64,000 nt of DNA from Geminocystis herdmanii PCC 6308 (GTDB lineage: Bacteria; Cyanobacteriota; Cyanobacteriia; Cyanobacteriales; Cyanobacteriaceae), in the NCBI RefSeq assembly GCF_000332235.1, contig NZ_CM001775.1, forward strand, positions 188,713 through 252,712, in the 5' to 3' direction. Shown one piece after another: positions 63,958 through 64,000 of this stretch. Each line of letters begins with the position of its first letter. The first letter of the stretch is position 1. A model generated the notes under the pieces. The model made no database searches. It worked only from the letters and a program-made list of their open reading frames with translations, and had not been told where the DNA came from. Made by a program: the position numbers and the translations under genes.

Positions 63958-64000
63958 TTTTAATTAGGAATTAGAAATTAGGAATGAGGAATTAAACGTC

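Overview
The window comes from an AT-rich cyanobacterium of the beta-carboxysome type, and the gene content resembles the Geminocystis / Cyanobacterium / Synechocystis group (placement is inference). The evidence is psaC, chlM, a ccmK2-ccmK1-ccmL-ccmM cluster, zwf with opcA, a Tic22 protein, a GlgA2-type glycogen synthase and a dnaK-grpE pair. CGATCG cores in the style of HIP1 are very frequent. I see no tRNA, rRNA, CRISPR array or intact transposase. Most genes are single-copy housekeeping genes, separated by spacers full of short repeats.

Layout. 1-8 kb: a CoA-ligase fragment at the edge, Tic22, an esterase, rpmI-rplT, a ROK sugar kinase and a B12-type radical SAM protein. Between these lie four decayed accessory genes (Fic, Uma2, a higA split by IS200/IS605 debris, a truncated VapC). 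8-18 kb: pnp, chlM, dnaK-grpE, a phosphatase, glgA and rplJ-rplL behind an L10 leader. 18-32 kb: a broken MntA-HepT pair carrying a MITE, a tRNA nucleotidyltransferase, an inositol-phosphatase-like protein, murG, a MscS channel, a DUF4258 toxin-antitoxin pair, an ABC exporter, a flavin disulfide reductase and thrC-moaD. 32-37 kb: a roughly 5 kb accessory island. 37-54 kb: clpS, argD, pdhB, secD, a vapBC cassette, a response regulator, gmhA, a squalene/phytoene synthase homologue, folP, tpiA, and opcA and zwf separated by a four-helix-bundle gene; then a GST and a DUF2887 protein. 54-64 kb: psaC, a COG0523 GTPase, a WD40 protein, a COG3146 protein, a candidate small RNA, a YbjN/TPR pair and the carboxysome operon.

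The best candidate for an undescribed system is the three-gene island at 32,877-37,111. It encodes a dynamin-like GTPase, a second small GTPase resembling the DO-GTPase type, and a membrane protein with a soluble N-terminal domain and a C-terminal coiled coil. It is bracketed by two 218-bp copies of the 3' part of moaD. These copies differ at eight positions, all silent, which suggests that a related genome contributed one copy. The second GTPase gene has a stop codon at codon 7 of its apparent original reading frame.

Other unusual points: rplJ appears to start at an ATA codon behind a perfect Shine-Dalgarno sequence and an attenuator. Four ~200-bp inverted-repeat elements have visible 6-8 bp target duplications. 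A 132-bp MITE sits in mntA, and removing it restores the reading frame exactly. secD lacks a neighbouring secF. CcmM carries four SSUL repeats, with cysteine pairs only in the last two.
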